Notes: generated by a model from the sequence alone, not told the origin. DNA of 64,000 nt from Archaeoglobus sp. UBA230 (GCA_002507545.1 DAVR01000003.1:1-64000), one strand, 5' to 3'; shown: positions 28,566-37,856, counted from the stretch's first letter. Translations and numbers: made by a program.

Positions 28566-30875
28566 ATGAAAATTGGCGTATTCGTTTGTCACTGTGGTCT
28601 GAACATTGCAAGGGTTGTTGATGTAAAGGAGCTTGTTGAGTATGCGAAGACCCTTGAAGGGGTTGTCCATGCTGAAGATATTGACTATGCATGCTCGGAT
28701 TCCGGTCAAGAGGAGATCGTTAATTCAGTTAAGGAAAAGTCCCTCGATGCTTTTGTTGTTGCCGCCTGCAGTCCGAAGCTCCATGAAACAACCTTCAGGA
28801 GAGCAGCAATCAGAGCTGGTTTGAACCCCTACATGGTGGAAATTGCCAACATAAGAGAGCAGTGCTCTTGGGTTCATCAAACCAAGCCGAAAGCTGCGCT
28901 TGCCAAAGCCAAAGACCTCATCAGGATGGCAGTAGCAAAGGCAAGGGCGGACAAACCACTTGAAAGAAGAAGGGCTGAGATTGAGAAAAGTGTGGCAGTT
29001 ATTGGAGGTGGGGTTGCAGGGATAGAGGCGGCCCTAACACTGGCAGATTCTGGAATAAAAGTGTACTTGATAGAAAAAAATCCGACGATTGGAGGACACA
29101 TGGCTACTTTAAATGAAGTTTTTCCGACAAATGATTGCTCAATCTGCATTCTCGCTCCGAAGATGAGTGATGTCTGGAATCACGAGAACATCGAAGTTAT
29201 AACCAATGCTGAAATTGAGGAGATTAACGGAAGTGTCGGAAATTTTAAAATTAAGATTCTCAAGCATCCGAGGTATGTTGACGAGTCCAAGTGCAAGGGT
29301 TGTATAGACGACTGCAGCAGCGTCTGTCCTGTAGAAGTTCCCAATGAGTTTGATTATGGAATAGGAGTGAGAAAAGCCATATACATCCCGATACCACAAT
29401 CAACACCTCTTTACGCTGCAATAGACTGGGAAAAATGCATAGGCTGCAGACTCTGCGAAAAAGCCTGTCTACCTGAGGCGATAGATTTTGACCAGCAACC
29501 TGAGGTAGTGGAGCTCAGCGTTGGAGCAATAATCGTTGCAACTGGCTACAAAGTATTTGATGCGCGCAGAAAAACGGAATACGGTTACGGAAAATTCAGG
29601 AACGTTATAACAACCATAGAGCTTGAGAGACTATTATCCGCAAGTGGGCCGACAATGGGCAAGCTTCTTCGGCCCTCAGACTCGACGGTGCCAAAGAGGA
29701 TTGCCTTCATTCAGTGTGTGGGGAGCAGGGATGAAAATACTAACAGATACTGCAGCAGAGTTTGCTGCATGGTCAGTTTGAAGAATGCCTACGCGATAAA
29801 GGAGCGTTATCCGGATGCTGAGATAACAATATTCTACATTGATATCAGGGCATTTGGGAGAATGTATGAGGAGTTCTATGAGAGAGTGCAGGAGAAGGAT
29901 ATAAGGTTCGTCAGAGGGAAGGTTGGGGAAATAGTCGAGACTGAGAACAGCAATCTGATCCTCAGCTATGAGAGCACCCTTGAAGGAGAGATAAGGGAGG
30001 AGGAGTTCGATTTAGTAGTTCTTTCCGTAGGTATCGAAGGGACGGGTGACCTGGCGGCGAAGCTGGGTATTGGAGTGGGAGAGGACGGATTTTTCGAGGT
30101 GGCACATCCGAAGCTGAGGCCGGCAGAGACAAACGTGAAGGGCATATTCGTCGCTGGTTGTGCAAGTGGCCCGAAGGATATTCAGGACAGTGTGGCTTCA
30201 GCGGGCTTAGCTGCAGCAAAGGCAGCTCAGCTTGTTCTGACTGGGGAGACGGAATTCGACCCCTACAGTGCCTTCGTGGATCAGGAGAAATGTATCGGAT
30301 GCAGAATTTGTGAGAAGGTGTGTGAATTTAATGCGGTAACAGTTGATAAGAAGGCAAAGATAGACCCCAATGCATGCGCCATGTGCGGCATCTGCGTAGC
30401 AGCCTGTCCCGCAGATGCTATTGATATGGGCTTTTTCAGCGATGAGGGAATTGAGGCGATGATTGATGCATTGGTTGAGGAGAGAAACGTTGATCCCTTA
30501 ATCCTCGCCTTCGCTTGCTGGTATTGCAGCTATGGTGCGGCTGATCTGGCAGGAACAACGAAGATACAGTATGAACCAAATGTGAGGATCATCAGAGTTC
30601 TCTGCAGTGGTAGGGTTGATCCTAAGTGGGTTTTAATGGCTTTGAAGAAGGGAGTGGACGGGGTTATAATCGCCGGATGCAGGCTTGGGGAGTGCCACTT
30701 CAAGTATGGAAATTACAAAGCTAAGGAAAGATTTGAGGCACTCAGAGAGGCACTCAAGGAAGCTGGAGTTGAACCTGAAAGGATCAGATGTATATGGCAC
30801 TCAGCAGGAGAGGCGGAGGGGATAGCAAAGGATTTCAATGAGTTCGTGGAAGAGATAAGGAAACTAAAGGGTTAA
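28566..30875 (+). CDS. hdrA: Heterodisulfide reductase subunit A-like protein fused to MvhD domain
   Basis: A 769-residue flavoprotein. Order: N-terminal HdrA domain (about 1-140, with CSWVH), FAD site VIGGGVAGIEAAL (about 143-155) and FPTNDCSICILAPKM, a Cys-rich insert CKGCIDDCSSVCPVEVPN, a ferredoxin pair CIGCRLCEKACLP, then CIGCRICEKVCEF and CAMCGICVAACP (about 575-625), and a C-terminal MvhD-like domain (about 640-769, with CWYCSYG, CSGRVDP, GCRLGECHF) that binds a 2Fe-2S cluster. HdrA is the electron-bifurcating subunit in Hdr complexes. No hdrB or hdrC gene is nearby, so partners must be elsewhere. Confidence 0.9.
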   Translation: MKIGVFVCHCGLNIARVVDVKELVEYAKTLEGVVHAEDIDYACSDSGQEEIVNSVKEKSLDAFVVAACSPKLHETTFRRAAIRAGLNPYMVEIANIREQCSWVHQTKPKAALAKAKDLIRMAVAKARADKPLERRRAEIEKSVAVIGGGVAGIEAALTLADSGIKVYLIEKNPTIGGHMATLNEVFPTNDCSICILAPKMSDVWNHENIEVITNAEIEEINGSVGNFKIKILKHPRYVDESKCKGCIDDCSSVCPVEVPNEFDYGIGVRKAIYIPIPQSTPLYAAIDWEKCIGCRLCEKACLPEAIDFDQQPEVVELSVGAIIVATGYKVFDARRKTEYGYGKFRNVITTIELERLLSASGPTMGKLLRPSDSTVPKRIAFIQCVGSRDENTNRYCSRVCCMVSLKNAYAIKERYPDAEITIFYIDIRAFGRMYEEFYERVQEKDIRFVRGKVGEIVETENSNLILSYESTLEGEIREEEFDLVVLSVGIEGTGDLAAKLGIGVGEDGFFEVAHPKLRPAETNVKGIFVAGCASGPKDIQDSVASAGLAAAKAAQLVLTGETEFDPYSAFVDQEKCIGCRICEKVCEFNAVTVDKKAKIDPNACAMCGICVAACPADAIDMGFFSDEGIEAMIDALVEERNVDPLILAFACWYCSYGAADLAGTTKIQYEPNVRIIRVLCSGRVDPKWVLMALKKGVDGVIIAGCRLGECHFKYGNYKAKERFEALREALKEAGVEPERIRCIWHSAGEAEGIAKDFNEFVEEIRKLKG

Positions 30876-30906
30876 GATTTATTTAACTCAATTCCCTTTT
30901 CGGTGC

Positions 30907-31719
30907 ATGAAGATAAAAGTTGCTCACACACCCGATGCTGATGATGCATTCATGTTCTACGCCATGACCCACGGCAAGATTGATACTTGGCTTGAGATTG
31001 AGCACGTTATTGAGGACATTGAGACTCTGAACAGAAAAGCCTTTGAGGGTGAGTATGAGGTTACGGCAATATCTGCCCACGCTTACGCTCTTCTGGATGA
31101 TAAATATAGAATTCTATCCGCTGGTGCGAGCGTCGGAGATGGATATGGCCCAGTTGTTGTGGCCAAGAAGAAAATAGAGCTTAAGGGAAGCAGAATAGCT
31201 GTTCCGGGAAAGTACACCACAGCGAATCTTCTCCTCAAGCTTGCCGTTAATGACTTCGAACCGGTTGAAATGAGCTTTGACAAAGTAATTGAGGCTGTTC
31301 TCAACGATGAGTGTGATGCTGGCTTGCTGATCCACGAGGGGCAGATTACATACTCTGACTACGGATTGCTATGTATCCTCGATCTCTGGGAGTGGTGGGG
31401 AGAACGGTTCAATCTTCCCCTGCCCCTCGGTCTCAACGCGATTAAAAGGGATTTGGATGAGGACTCGCAGAGCGAGTTTCTGAGAGCCATGAGGGAGAGC
31501 ATTCGTTACGCTCTGGAGAACGTTGATGAGGCAATCGAGTACGCGATGAAGTACTCAAGAGGTTTGGATAGAGAAAGGGCGAAGAAGTTCGCTCTCATGT
31601 ATGTAAACGAATACACCTACAAGATGCCAGAAAGTGTGGTTGATGGCCTAAGGAGTCTCTACAGTCTGGCTGAGAAGAAGGGAATTCTGAGAATGCCGAA
31701 GCTTGACGTCTTAGAATAA
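30907..31719 (+). CDS. MqnA/MqnD-type periplasmic-binding-fold enzyme (futalosine menaquinone pathway)
   Basis: A 270-residue protein without a signal peptide. HTPDADDAFMFYAMTHGKID at the start matches the SPCPNDTFxF-type opening of MqnD (1,4-dihydroxy-6-naphthoate synthase). ISAHAYA, GDGYGPVVVAKK, AVPGKYTTA, CDAGLLIHEGQ and LPLPLGLNAIKRD follow the same family plan. MqnD makes dihydroxynaphthoate from cyclic futalosine. A menaquinone pathway of this kind fits a sulfate-reducing archaeon. MqnA is a close relative and cannot be fully excluded. Confidence 0.78.
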   Translation: MKIKVAHTPDADDAFMFYAMTHGKIDTWLEIEHVIEDIETLNRKAFEGEYEVTAISAHAYALLDDKYRILSAGASVGDGYGPVVVAKKKIELKGSRIAVPGKYTTANLLLKLAVNDFEPVEMSFDKVIEAVLNDECDAGLLIHEGQITYSDYGLLCILDLWEWWGERFNLPLPLGLNAIKRDLDEDSQSEFLRAMRESIRYALENVDEAIEYAMKYSRGLDRERAKKFALMYVNEYTYKMPESVVDGLRSLYSLAEKKGILRMPKLDVLE

Positions 31720-32334
31720 AAGATGACTTGCAGTGATTGAGAAGTAAATGAAGTCAACACCAAAAAGGGCTACGAGAAGGGCAAGGATTAACAGTAACGA
31801 TTTGTAAATTCTGAGGCTGAAGCTGCTCAGAGAAGTGACGTGGGCAAGAAGGATAAGCCAAACAAAATCCAGCCAGACATGACTTGTGTAGAGTATGGCA
31901 AGCCCGGCAAATCCCCAGATGCTCAGAGCCTCTCTTATCAGGCTTGCCCCAATTCCTGCCCACCAAGCGATGAAGAAAGGGTTGAATGCTGTTAGACCCA
32001 ACCCTGTAAGAAAAGGAGAAGTGCTGCGACCGTTCCCGCCAAGGGATTTAACCTCAAAGGCACTTTTTGCTGTGAGATATGAGAAGAACAGAAGCATCGC
32101 CCCTCCAAGGAAGCTCAGTATCGCTGCAATATCCTGCCTCGTGAGAACCGTAGCGACGCCGAAGGCTATGAGTATTACAAGCGGAAGTTCCACTGCCGTG
32201 TGCCCTACGCTAATCCAGAATCCACCTTTCCACCTATGCTTAGCGCCACTCGCAGCGGTGGCTGCTGTTAAAGGGCCGGGAGCCAATGCTCCTGATGTGC
32301 TGATAAGCACCACTTTCAGAATGAAGGATAGCAT
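31711..32334 (-). CDS. LysE-family translocator
   Basis: A 207-residue membrane protein with six hydrophobic segments. GALAPGPLTAATAASG near the N-terminus is the LysE/RhtB-type PGP motif. The family exports amino acids or similar solutes. It overlaps the convergent MqnD-like gene by nine bases. Substrate unknown. Confidence 0.8.
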   Translation of the reverse strand: MLSFILKVVLISTSGALAPGPLTAATAASGAKHRWKGGFWISVGHTAVELPLVILIAFGVATVLTRQDIAAILSFLGGAMLLFFSYLTAKSAFEVKSLGGNGRSTSPFLTGLGLTAFNPFFIAWWAGIGASLIREALSIWGFAGLAILYTSHVWLDFVWLILLAHVTSLSSFSLRIYKSLLLILALLVALFGVDFIYFSITASHLLF

Positions 32335-32350
32335 TTAAAAATAAGAAAAT

Positions 32351-33241
32351 TTACTCCTCATCCTTCTTCAAATCCAGCCCATATTTCTCTGCGTTCTCGT
32401 CAGCAAATTTCTGGAGCATTTCGATCATTTCCTTTCCTTTCGGATGTTTGAAGAGATGTCTAAATCTCCTCTGCTGCTTCAGATACTCTTCGACCGGTTT
32501 TCTTTCCTTTATCTTCCTCACTGAAGTTAGCTTTCCGTACTCGTATTCTACGAGCGGGTAGAGTGCAGTCTCAACGGCAAGTCTTGCTACCTTTATTGAC
32601 ATTTCTCCATCAATTCCCCATCCTGTAACGCAGGGAGAGTGAATCTGGATGTACTTTGCCCCCTCAAATTTAACAGCTTTCTTGACCTTTCTGCGAATAT
32701 CAGCCACGTATCCAACAGATGATGAGGCAACATAGGGAATGCCGTGAGCAACTGCAATTGAGATCATATCCTTCTTCCCACCAATCTTGCCCGGAAGAAC
32801 CTTTCCTGCCGGTGTTGTCGTGGTTGACTCGCCCGGAGGGGTTAAGCCACTCTGCTGATGCCCAGTGTTCTGGTAAGCCTCATTATCAAGGCAGATATAC
32901 AGAATGTCGTGGTTTCTGTCAAATGCTCCACTCAGCGTTCCGATTCCTATGTCTGCAGTTGCACCATCCCCAGCGAATACCACAACATAACCCTCATCCT
33001 TTCTCTTCAAAGCTTTCAGTGCCGCCTCAACTCCAGCAGCAACAGCTGCAGGATTTTCAAAGAGCGAATGGATGTAAGGAACATTCCACGCATTTTTACC
33101 ATACTGAGAACTTATGATTTCGAGACAACCTGTCGAGTTGACTGCAAAAACCTTGCCATCAAGAGCGTTCAGGACAGTTTTAACTGCAATCGGCAATCCA
33201 CATCCGGGGCATGCTCCGTGACCACTGCCAAAGTATTTCAT
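32351..33241 (-). CDS. porB: Pyruvate:ferredoxin oxidoreductase, beta subunit
   Basis: A 296-residue subunit. HGACPGCGLPIA gives the Cys pair for a 4Fe-4S cluster, GDGATADIGIGTLSGA and CLDNEAYQNTGHQQSG give the thiamine diphosphate/Mg2+ site (GDG...N), and a third Cys in VNSTGCLEI and one in HSPCVTGWGI complete the cluster. The enzyme oxidises pyruvate to acetyl-CoA with ferredoxin. It is the last gene of the porCDAB operon; its ATG overlaps the porA stop (ATGA). Confidence 0.95.
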   Translation of the reverse strand: MKYFGSGHGACPGCGLPIAVKTVLNALDGKVFAVNSTGCLEIISSQYGKNAWNVPYIHSLFENPAAVAAGVEAALKALKRKDEGYVVVFAGDGATADIGIGTLSGAFDRNHDILYICLDNEAYQNTGHQQSGLTPPGESTTTTPAGKVLPGKIGGKKDMISIAVAHGIPYVASSSVGYVADIRRKVKKAVKFEGAKYIQIHSPCVTGWGIDGEMSIKVARLAVETALYPLVEYEYGKLTSVRKIKERKPVEEYLKQQRRFRHLFKHPKGKEMIEMLQKFADENAEKYGLDLKKDEE

Positions 33242-34413
33242 GGTACCACCTCCTCAAAGTCGTGATGTCCCTTAAAGGCGAATCCCGGTTTTTCCTTGCC
33301 CTCCACCACATCCCTGATTATTCCTTCGAGAAAGTCCTTCGGCATGTCTCTCCCTCCAAGTCCAACAGTGTAGGAATAAACCTCGGCAGAGCTGTGACCG
33401 TAAATCGCAGATTTTAGTTCAATAGACACCGGCCCTTCATAGCCGAAACTTACTGAGCGATCAAGAGCCACAACCCTCTCTGCATCCTTTAGAGCTTTCC
33501 TAAGCTCGTCAATCGGGAAGGGTCGGAAGGTTCTAATCTTGATTAATCCAACACTTAAACCCTCATTTCTCAACTCCTCAACAACCTTTCTGAGCAGGCC
33601 CACAACAGACCCCATCGCTACCACGAAGATTTTTGAATCGGGATAGTCCACAACAATATGCCCTCCCCAGTCTCTTCCGCTGACCTCTGCCCATTCTTTA
33701 TAGACCTCCAGCATTACATCCCTCGCCCTTTCCATCGCCTGCTGCATAGCAACCCTGAACTCCATGTAGATGTGTGGAGGAGCATAGCATCCGAATGCGA
33801 GCGGCTTTCTGGTGGTCATGTAGGCAGCAGGCTCGTATGGTGGAAGAAAACTGTCAACAGTCTCCTGATCAAGCAAATCAACCGGTTCATAAGCGTGGGT
33901 GAGCTTGTATCCGTCCATACAGATCATGAATGGGAGCAAAACCTTTCTGTTCTCGGCAACCTTATAGGCTTGGGGAATCATGTCATGGGCTTCTTGGTTG
34001 TTCTCCACGTAAACCTGCATTATTCCGGCATCTCTCATTGCCATGCTGTCCTGATGGTCATTCCAGATGCTTAGCGGAGCTGACAGAGCTCTGTTGGTGT
34101 TTACAAGAACTATCGGCAACCTCATTCCTGCTGCATTAAACAGAACCTCGCTCATCAGAATCAGACCCTGACTGCAGGTTGCCGTGAAGACTCTCGCTCC
34201 CGCAGCAGAGGCTCCAACAAGCATGCTTGCAGCACCGAATTCTGACTCAGCAGTGATGTATTCAGCATCCCCCAGCTCTCCGTTTGCATACATTGCAGCA
34301 AGATTTTCGACAATTTCAGTCTGGGGCGTGATCGGATAAGCGCAAATAACATTTGGTTTGCAGAGCTTGACGGCATATGCAACCGAGTAAAAACCCCTAA
34401 CAACCTGTTTCAT
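33238..34413 (-). CDS. porA: Pyruvate:ferredoxin oxidoreductase, alpha subunit
   Basis: A 391-residue subunit. GFYSVAYAVKLCKPNVICAYPITPQTEIVE-type opening (key residues YPITPQTE), TAESEFGAASM, TCSQGLILM and MAMRDAGIMQ are PorA motifs for thiamine diphosphate and substrate binding. It lies between porD and porB with short spacing and coupling to porB. The subunit size is typical of the archaeal four-subunit enzyme. Confidence 0.95.
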   Translation of the reverse strand: MKQVVRGFYSVAYAVKLCKPNVICAYPITPQTEIVENLAAMYANGELGDAEYITAESEFGAASMLVGASAAGARVFTATCSQGLILMSEVLFNAAGMRLPIVLVNTNRALSAPLSIWNDHQDSMAMRDAGIMQVYVENNQEAHDMIPQAYKVAENRKVLLPFMICMDGYKLTHAYEPVDLLDQETVDSFLPPYEPAAYMTTRKPLAFGCYAPPHIYMEFRVAMQQAMERARDVMLEVYKEWAEVSGRDWGGHIVVDYPDSKIFVVAMGSVVGLLRKVVEELRNEGLSVGLIKIRTFRPFPIDELRKALKDAERVVALDRSVSFGYEGPVSIELKSAIYGHSSAEVYSYTVGLGGRDMPKDFLEGIIRDVVEGKEKPGFAFKGHHDFEEVVP

Positions 34414-34424
34414 TGTTTACCACC

Positions 34425-34718
34425 TCAGCAAACTTCAAATTTGAATATATCCTTGAGCTCCATCTTTATCGCCTCAAATGGACAGACCGATGAGCAGATT
34501 CCGCATCCCTTGCAGTAGTTGTAGTCCACAGCCGCATACTTCTCCTCTCCGAACTCCTCAACCTCAATGCACAGGTCAGGGCAGTACTGCTCACAAGTCT
34601 TGCATGCTGTGCACTTCTCTTTATCAACAACTGGGTAATGCGTTCCCCAGTCACCTGTTTTAAGCTTCTCTGACTGCATTGGCTCTGAAATCGCACCAAG
34701 GTTTATCTTAATCTTCAT
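34425..34718 (-). CDS. porD: Pyruvate:ferredoxin oxidoreductase, delta (ferredoxin) subunit
   Basis: A 97-residue 2x[4Fe-4S] ferredoxin. CTACKTCEQYCPD and CKGCGICSSVCP each give a CxxCxxCxxxCP set. The N-terminal TGDWGTHYPVVD is the usual PorD lead. ATG at 34718 is chosen because it overlaps the porC stop (ATGA) and follows GGAGGTG; a start two codons upstream is possible. It carries electrons out of the complex. Confidence 0.93.
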   Translation of the reverse strand: MKIKINLGAISEPMQSEKLKTGDWGTHYPVVDKEKCTACKTCEQYCPDLCIEVEEFGEEKYAAVDYNYCKGCGICSSVCPFEAIKMELKDIFKFEVC

Positions 34719-35290
34719 CTGCACACCTCCATCATATAACGATAAGCCTTCTCAACCAGCTTTGCGTTTTTCTCTGCCAGCTCGCCTTTGAACCACTCTT
34801 TAACAACTTCAACTATTGTTTCGAGTGCAACAAGCCTTGTAGCCCCACCAAAAGCTCCTACCATTGTCGTGTTTGTTATTGGTCTTCCAAGAGCCTCCAT
34901 CGCCATCTTCGTTGCATTAATTGTTGCAACCTTAAAACCAAGATCATCAGCCTTAAGCTCAGCCTTTAAATCCTCACTCCCCTTAGGATAGTTTGCTATA
35001 AGCATTCCCCCTTCTTTTAAACCTGCAACAACATTTACGGTTTCCATAACTGTCGGATCAAGAACCACAACGTAGTCCGGATTGTAAACTTCATCTCTTG
35101 CAACAATTGGTTCATCAGAAATTCTAAGGAATGAGACTACTGGAGTTCCCCTTTTCTCAGCTCCGAACATGGGAAATGACAGAGTATAGTAACCCTCCTT
35201 GAATCCAGCAACCGCAAGCAGGTCGGCTGCTGTCACCGCTCCCTGTCCCCCTCTCCCGTGAAATCTTACCTCAATCAGAATTTTAACCAC
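34715..35290 (-). CDS. porC: Pyruvate:ferredoxin oxidoreductase, gamma subunit
   Basis: A 191-residue subunit with RFHGRGGQGAVTAADLLA at the start, FPMFGAEKRGTPVVSFLR and DPTVMETV, the pattern of PorC/gamma. It is the first gene of the operon porC-porD-porA-porB. The start is GTG at 35290, with AAGAGG directly upstream; the close spacing leaves the exact start slightly uncertain. The upstream gap 35291-35459 shows no gene I can support. Confidence 0.92.
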   Translation of the reverse strand: MVKILIEVRFHGRGGQGAVTAADLLAVAGFKEGYYTLSFPMFGAEKRGTPVVSFLRISDEPIVARDEVYNPDYVVVLDPTVMETVNVVAGLKEGGMLIANYPKGSEDLKAELKADDLGFKVATINATKMAMEALGRPITNTTMVGAFGGATRLVALETIVEVVKEWFKGELAEKNAKLVEKAYRYMMEVCR

Positions 35291-35459
35291 CTCTTAACTG
35301 CCCACGAGAAAGAGAATAAAAAATTTACCTCTTTCTAATACTCGAAACAAGAATAAAGGATTGTATGTTCAACAAAACGTCATATCCCGATATTAGCAGA
35401 AAAGAAGATGACTTTTTCGGGCTTATCCACATCAGCTAAGATTGGGACTTTACTCTGGA

Positions 35460-35990
35460 TTATCTACCGTATATCCCATAAATTTCACCATACTGAATGA
35501 CGTGACCTTCAATCACCTTCAAAAGTTCTCTCCTGCTAAAATCACCATCAAGCTCTGTGTCGAGGGCGTAGACTTTGAAGTAGTACCTGTGCTTTCCGCT
35601 CGGCGGGCATGGGCCGTTATAGCCTAATCTGCCAAAGTCGTTCTTTCCCTGAACCATTTTTGGATTGCTAACCTCTTTGGCCTTTGGTATGTTCTCGGGT
35701 ATCTGTGAAATTGGTTCAACATTCCACGCAATCCAGTGAGTGAAAACGCCCACAGGAGCGTCAGGGTCTTCGCAGATTATGACGAGACTTTTGACTTTGC
35801 TGTCGAGTCCTTCGATAAAGAGAGGTGGAGAGACATCAGCACCATCGCACGTATACTTCTTAGGAATTTCGCCTCCATTTTCAAAAACCGATCTGATTGT
35901 AAGGGTTTGGGGATACTGTTTCTCCTGACTACATCCTGCGATCAACAGTGCAATCAGAACTAAAATCAAAATTAAAGGTTTCCGGAACAT
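35460..35990 (-). CDS. PEBP (YbhB/YbcL)-family lipoprotein
   Basis: A 176-residue protein. A signal peptide ends in a lipobox-like LLIAGC (Cys about 20), so it is probably a membrane-anchored lipoprotein outside the cell. The PEBP core has IPKKYTCDGADVSPPL, SLVIICEDPDAPVGVFTHWIAW (ligand-site DPDAP and HW) and GPCPPSGKHRYYF (GPxPPxG.HRY). The family binds phosphorylated or anionic ligands; no enzyme activity is known. Confidence 0.87.
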   Translation of the reverse strand: MFRKPLILILVLIALLIAGCSQEKQYPQTLTIRSVFENGGEIPKKYTCDGADVSPPLFIEGLDSKVKSLVIICEDPDAPVGVFTHWIAWNVEPISQIPENIPKAKEVSNPKMVQGKNDFGRLGYNGPCPPSGKHRYYFKVYALDTELDGDFSRRELLKVIEGHVIQYGEIYGIYGR

Positions 35991-36026
35991 AAAATATGTA
36001 GATTTACGTCAAAAAATACTTTCCGC

Positions 36027-36476
36027 TCACCTCTTTAATTTCAAATACAGAAAAACACAAATCAAAGCTGCAGCAACTGCAACCAGCAGATATTCATATT
36101 CAAATCCACCTACTTTCTGAATTTTATAAACGGGTGCTATGCCCCTCTCTAACGCACTGGAAACTAATTTAACGGTTGCCTTCTGCATCCTTATCACCGC
36201 GAACCACACGATAGATACCGCTGCCCCTACCAAGGAAGCAATTGACACCGCAGCCTCAACCTTTATCCTCCTCTCTCCCCTGTGCGTAATCCTGTAGTAA
36301 ACCCACTTTCCCCTCTCAACCCTTTCCACAAGCCCAGCTTCGCTCAACTTGCTCAAATGATAGCTTACAGTCGTTTTAGAGTATCCTGTGAGCTTTGCAA
36401 TCTCTGAAACCGTGAAAGGTCTTTCCCTTAGCTTCGAGAGTATCTGAACCCTCGTCGAGGTAAATATCTCGATCAC
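36027..36476 (-). CDS. Winged-helix regulator with two membrane helices
   Basis: A 149-residue protein. Residues 1-70 form an ArsR/MarR-like winged helix (PFTVSEIAKLTGYSKTTVSYHLSKLSEAGLV-type, with VERGKWVYYRIT as the wing). Residues about 75-96 and 126-146 are hydrophobic helices. This makes a membrane-tethered DNA-binding protein, a form that occurs in archaea. No sensor domain beyond the helices is visible. It stands alone between the PEBP gene and a putative exporter, 44 bases apart from the latter. Confidence 0.72.
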   Translation of the reverse strand: MIEIFTSTRVQILSKLRERPFTVSEIAKLTGYSKTTVSYHLSKLSEAGLVERVERGKWVYYRITHRGERRIKVEAAVSIASLVGAAVSIVWFAVIRMQKATVKLVSSALERGIAPVYKIQKVGGFEYEYLLVAVAAALICVFLYLKLKR

Positions 36477-36520
36477 GTTATCAGTTTCGGCTGAATAAAA
36501 AAGAAGGTTTTGGTTTTGTT

Positions 36521-36982
36521 TTATTTAATAAAACCTGCAATTGAAATTATGCCAAGCGAGGCGAGGAGAACAATAACACCAGCAATGCAAACACCTACTG
36601 TTATCGAGAAAAAGGACTTTATCCTGTCGAGCTGAAGCAGAGAAGCGATTAACACTCCAGTCCAAGCTCCCGTAATTGGTAGTGGAACAGAAACGAAAAG
36701 CATAAGGCCCAAATAGCCGTATCTTTCAACGATACCTTTCTTTCTTTCAACTCTTTCCAGTATCTTTCCATACACCCTTTTAACAAAACCTACTTTCGTT
36801 GCAAGACTGATGAGAAAATCCAGCAGAACAAGCAGAACGGGGATTGGCATGATATTTCCGATAAGGGCGATTATGTAGGCCTCAACGGGATCGAAGCCAA
36901 GGTAGAGGGCGAGCGGCAAACCTCCCCTGATCTCGGATATAGGCAGCATGGCGACAAGCAGAACCTTAATCAGATCGTTCAC
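36521..36982 (-). CDS. COG2426-type small membrane export protein
   Basis: A 153-residue protein with four to five helices. LPISEIRGGLPLALYLGF and RYGYLGLMLFVSVPLPITGAWTG match the COG2426 family, annotated as putative small multidrug export protein, distantly like DedA/VTT membrane proteins. GTG at 36982 is chosen because it lies one base after the panE stop; a start further upstream would overlap panE. The function is not known. Confidence 0.75.
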   Translation of the reverse strand: MNDLIKVLLVAMLPISEIRGGLPLALYLGFDPVEAYIIALIGNIMPIPVLLVLLDFLISLATKVGFVKRVYGKILERVERKKGIVERYGYLGLMLFVSVPLPITGAWTGVLIASLLQLDRIKSFFSITVGVCIAGVIVLLASLGIISIAGFIK

Positions 36983-36983
36983 C

Positions 36984-37856
36984 CTACCCCCTCTCAATTC
37001 CTTTGATCAGATGGAGTAAGGTCTCGTTAACGGGACAGTCAATTCCCATCTCTCTCCCCTTCTCGACTATCGCTCCATTTATGAAGTCAATCTCAGTTCT
37101 CTTACCCTTTTCTACATCCTGAAGCATTGACGATCTGTTTTTTGCCGTCATTTCCGCAACTCTCTTGATTTCACTAACAGCATCGAAATCGTAGCCCATT
37201 TTCAGCATAACCTTCCTGCCCTCCTCAGCAACACTTCTGGCAACCTTCCAGAGGTTATCGTTCTCCACAACCATCCCGTTCCTCACTTTGCAAAGGGCTG
37301 TTATGGGATTGATGGCTGCATTGACAACAGCCTTTGCCCATATCCGGAATTGAATATCACTGACAGCTTCAGCTTTAATACCTGCCCTTCTCAAAGCTTC
37401 TGCCACCTTAAATGCCTCATCACTCATTCTTCCATCCAGCTCGCCAACATACGTTAAGCCCTCACCAGCATAAACAACATGCCCGTAATCCGCCAGATTT
37501 GCAGCATAGCTTGTAACCCCGCCCAGAACCTTATCACAGTATTTCTGAAGAATTTCTTCATTCCCAACACCATTCTGCAGGCTGCAAACAATTCCCGGAT
37601 CAACTTCTGCAAGCTTTTTCGCAGCCTCTTCGGTATCGTAGGCTTTGACAGTCACAAAGGTAATATCTGCATTTTCAGGCTTGGCCACAGCATGAACATC
37701 AAGTTCAGCTTCAATAAGCCCTGAAACTCTCAGACGGTTTTTTAAAGCTGAAAGCTGTTTGCCTCTTGCAACAAAAATAACATCGAATCCGGAAAGCTGC
37801 ATCAATGCTCCCACAAGAGACCCAAGTGCACCTGCACCCATTATCTGCACTCTCAT
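36984..37856 (-). CDS. panE: 2-dehydropantoate 2-reductase (ketopantoate reductase)
   Basis: A 290-residue enzyme. MRVQIMGAGALGSLVGALM holds the GxGxxG NADP site, TFVTVKAYDTEEA and LQNGVGNEE follow, and KAVVNAAINPITALC carries the catalytic Lys and Asn. SMLQDVEKGKRTEIDFINGA is the family's C-terminal motif. It makes pantoate for CoA. ATG at 37856 is chosen from the GxGxxG position; the frame runs further upstream across the trpS start and that part is rejected. Divergent from trpS. Confidence 0.93.
   Translation of the reverse strand: MRVQIMGAGALGSLVGALMQLSGFDVIFVARGKQLSALKNRLRVSGLIEAELDVHAVAKPENADITFVTVKAYDTEEAAKKLAEVDPGIVCSLQNGVGNEEILQKYCDKVLGGVTSYAANLADYGHVVYAGEGLTYVGELDGRMSDEAFKVAEALRRAGIKAEAVSDIQFRIWAKAVVNAAINPITALCKVRNGMVVENDNLWKVARSVAEEGRKVMLKMGYDFDAVSEIKRVAEMTAKNRSSMLQDVEKGKRTEIDFINGAIVEKGREMGIDCPVNETLLHLIKGIERG

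Noticed and set aside
28489-28692. A 68-residue N-terminal extension of the HIT protein.
   Set aside because: It crosses the hdrA promoter and start; the HIT family begins at MERIFAPWR (28488).
35291-35459. A 25-codon frame (35365-35440 area) between porC and the PEBP gene.
   Set aside because: It is too short, has no ribosome-binding site and no family match; it may be a gene scrap but I cannot support it.
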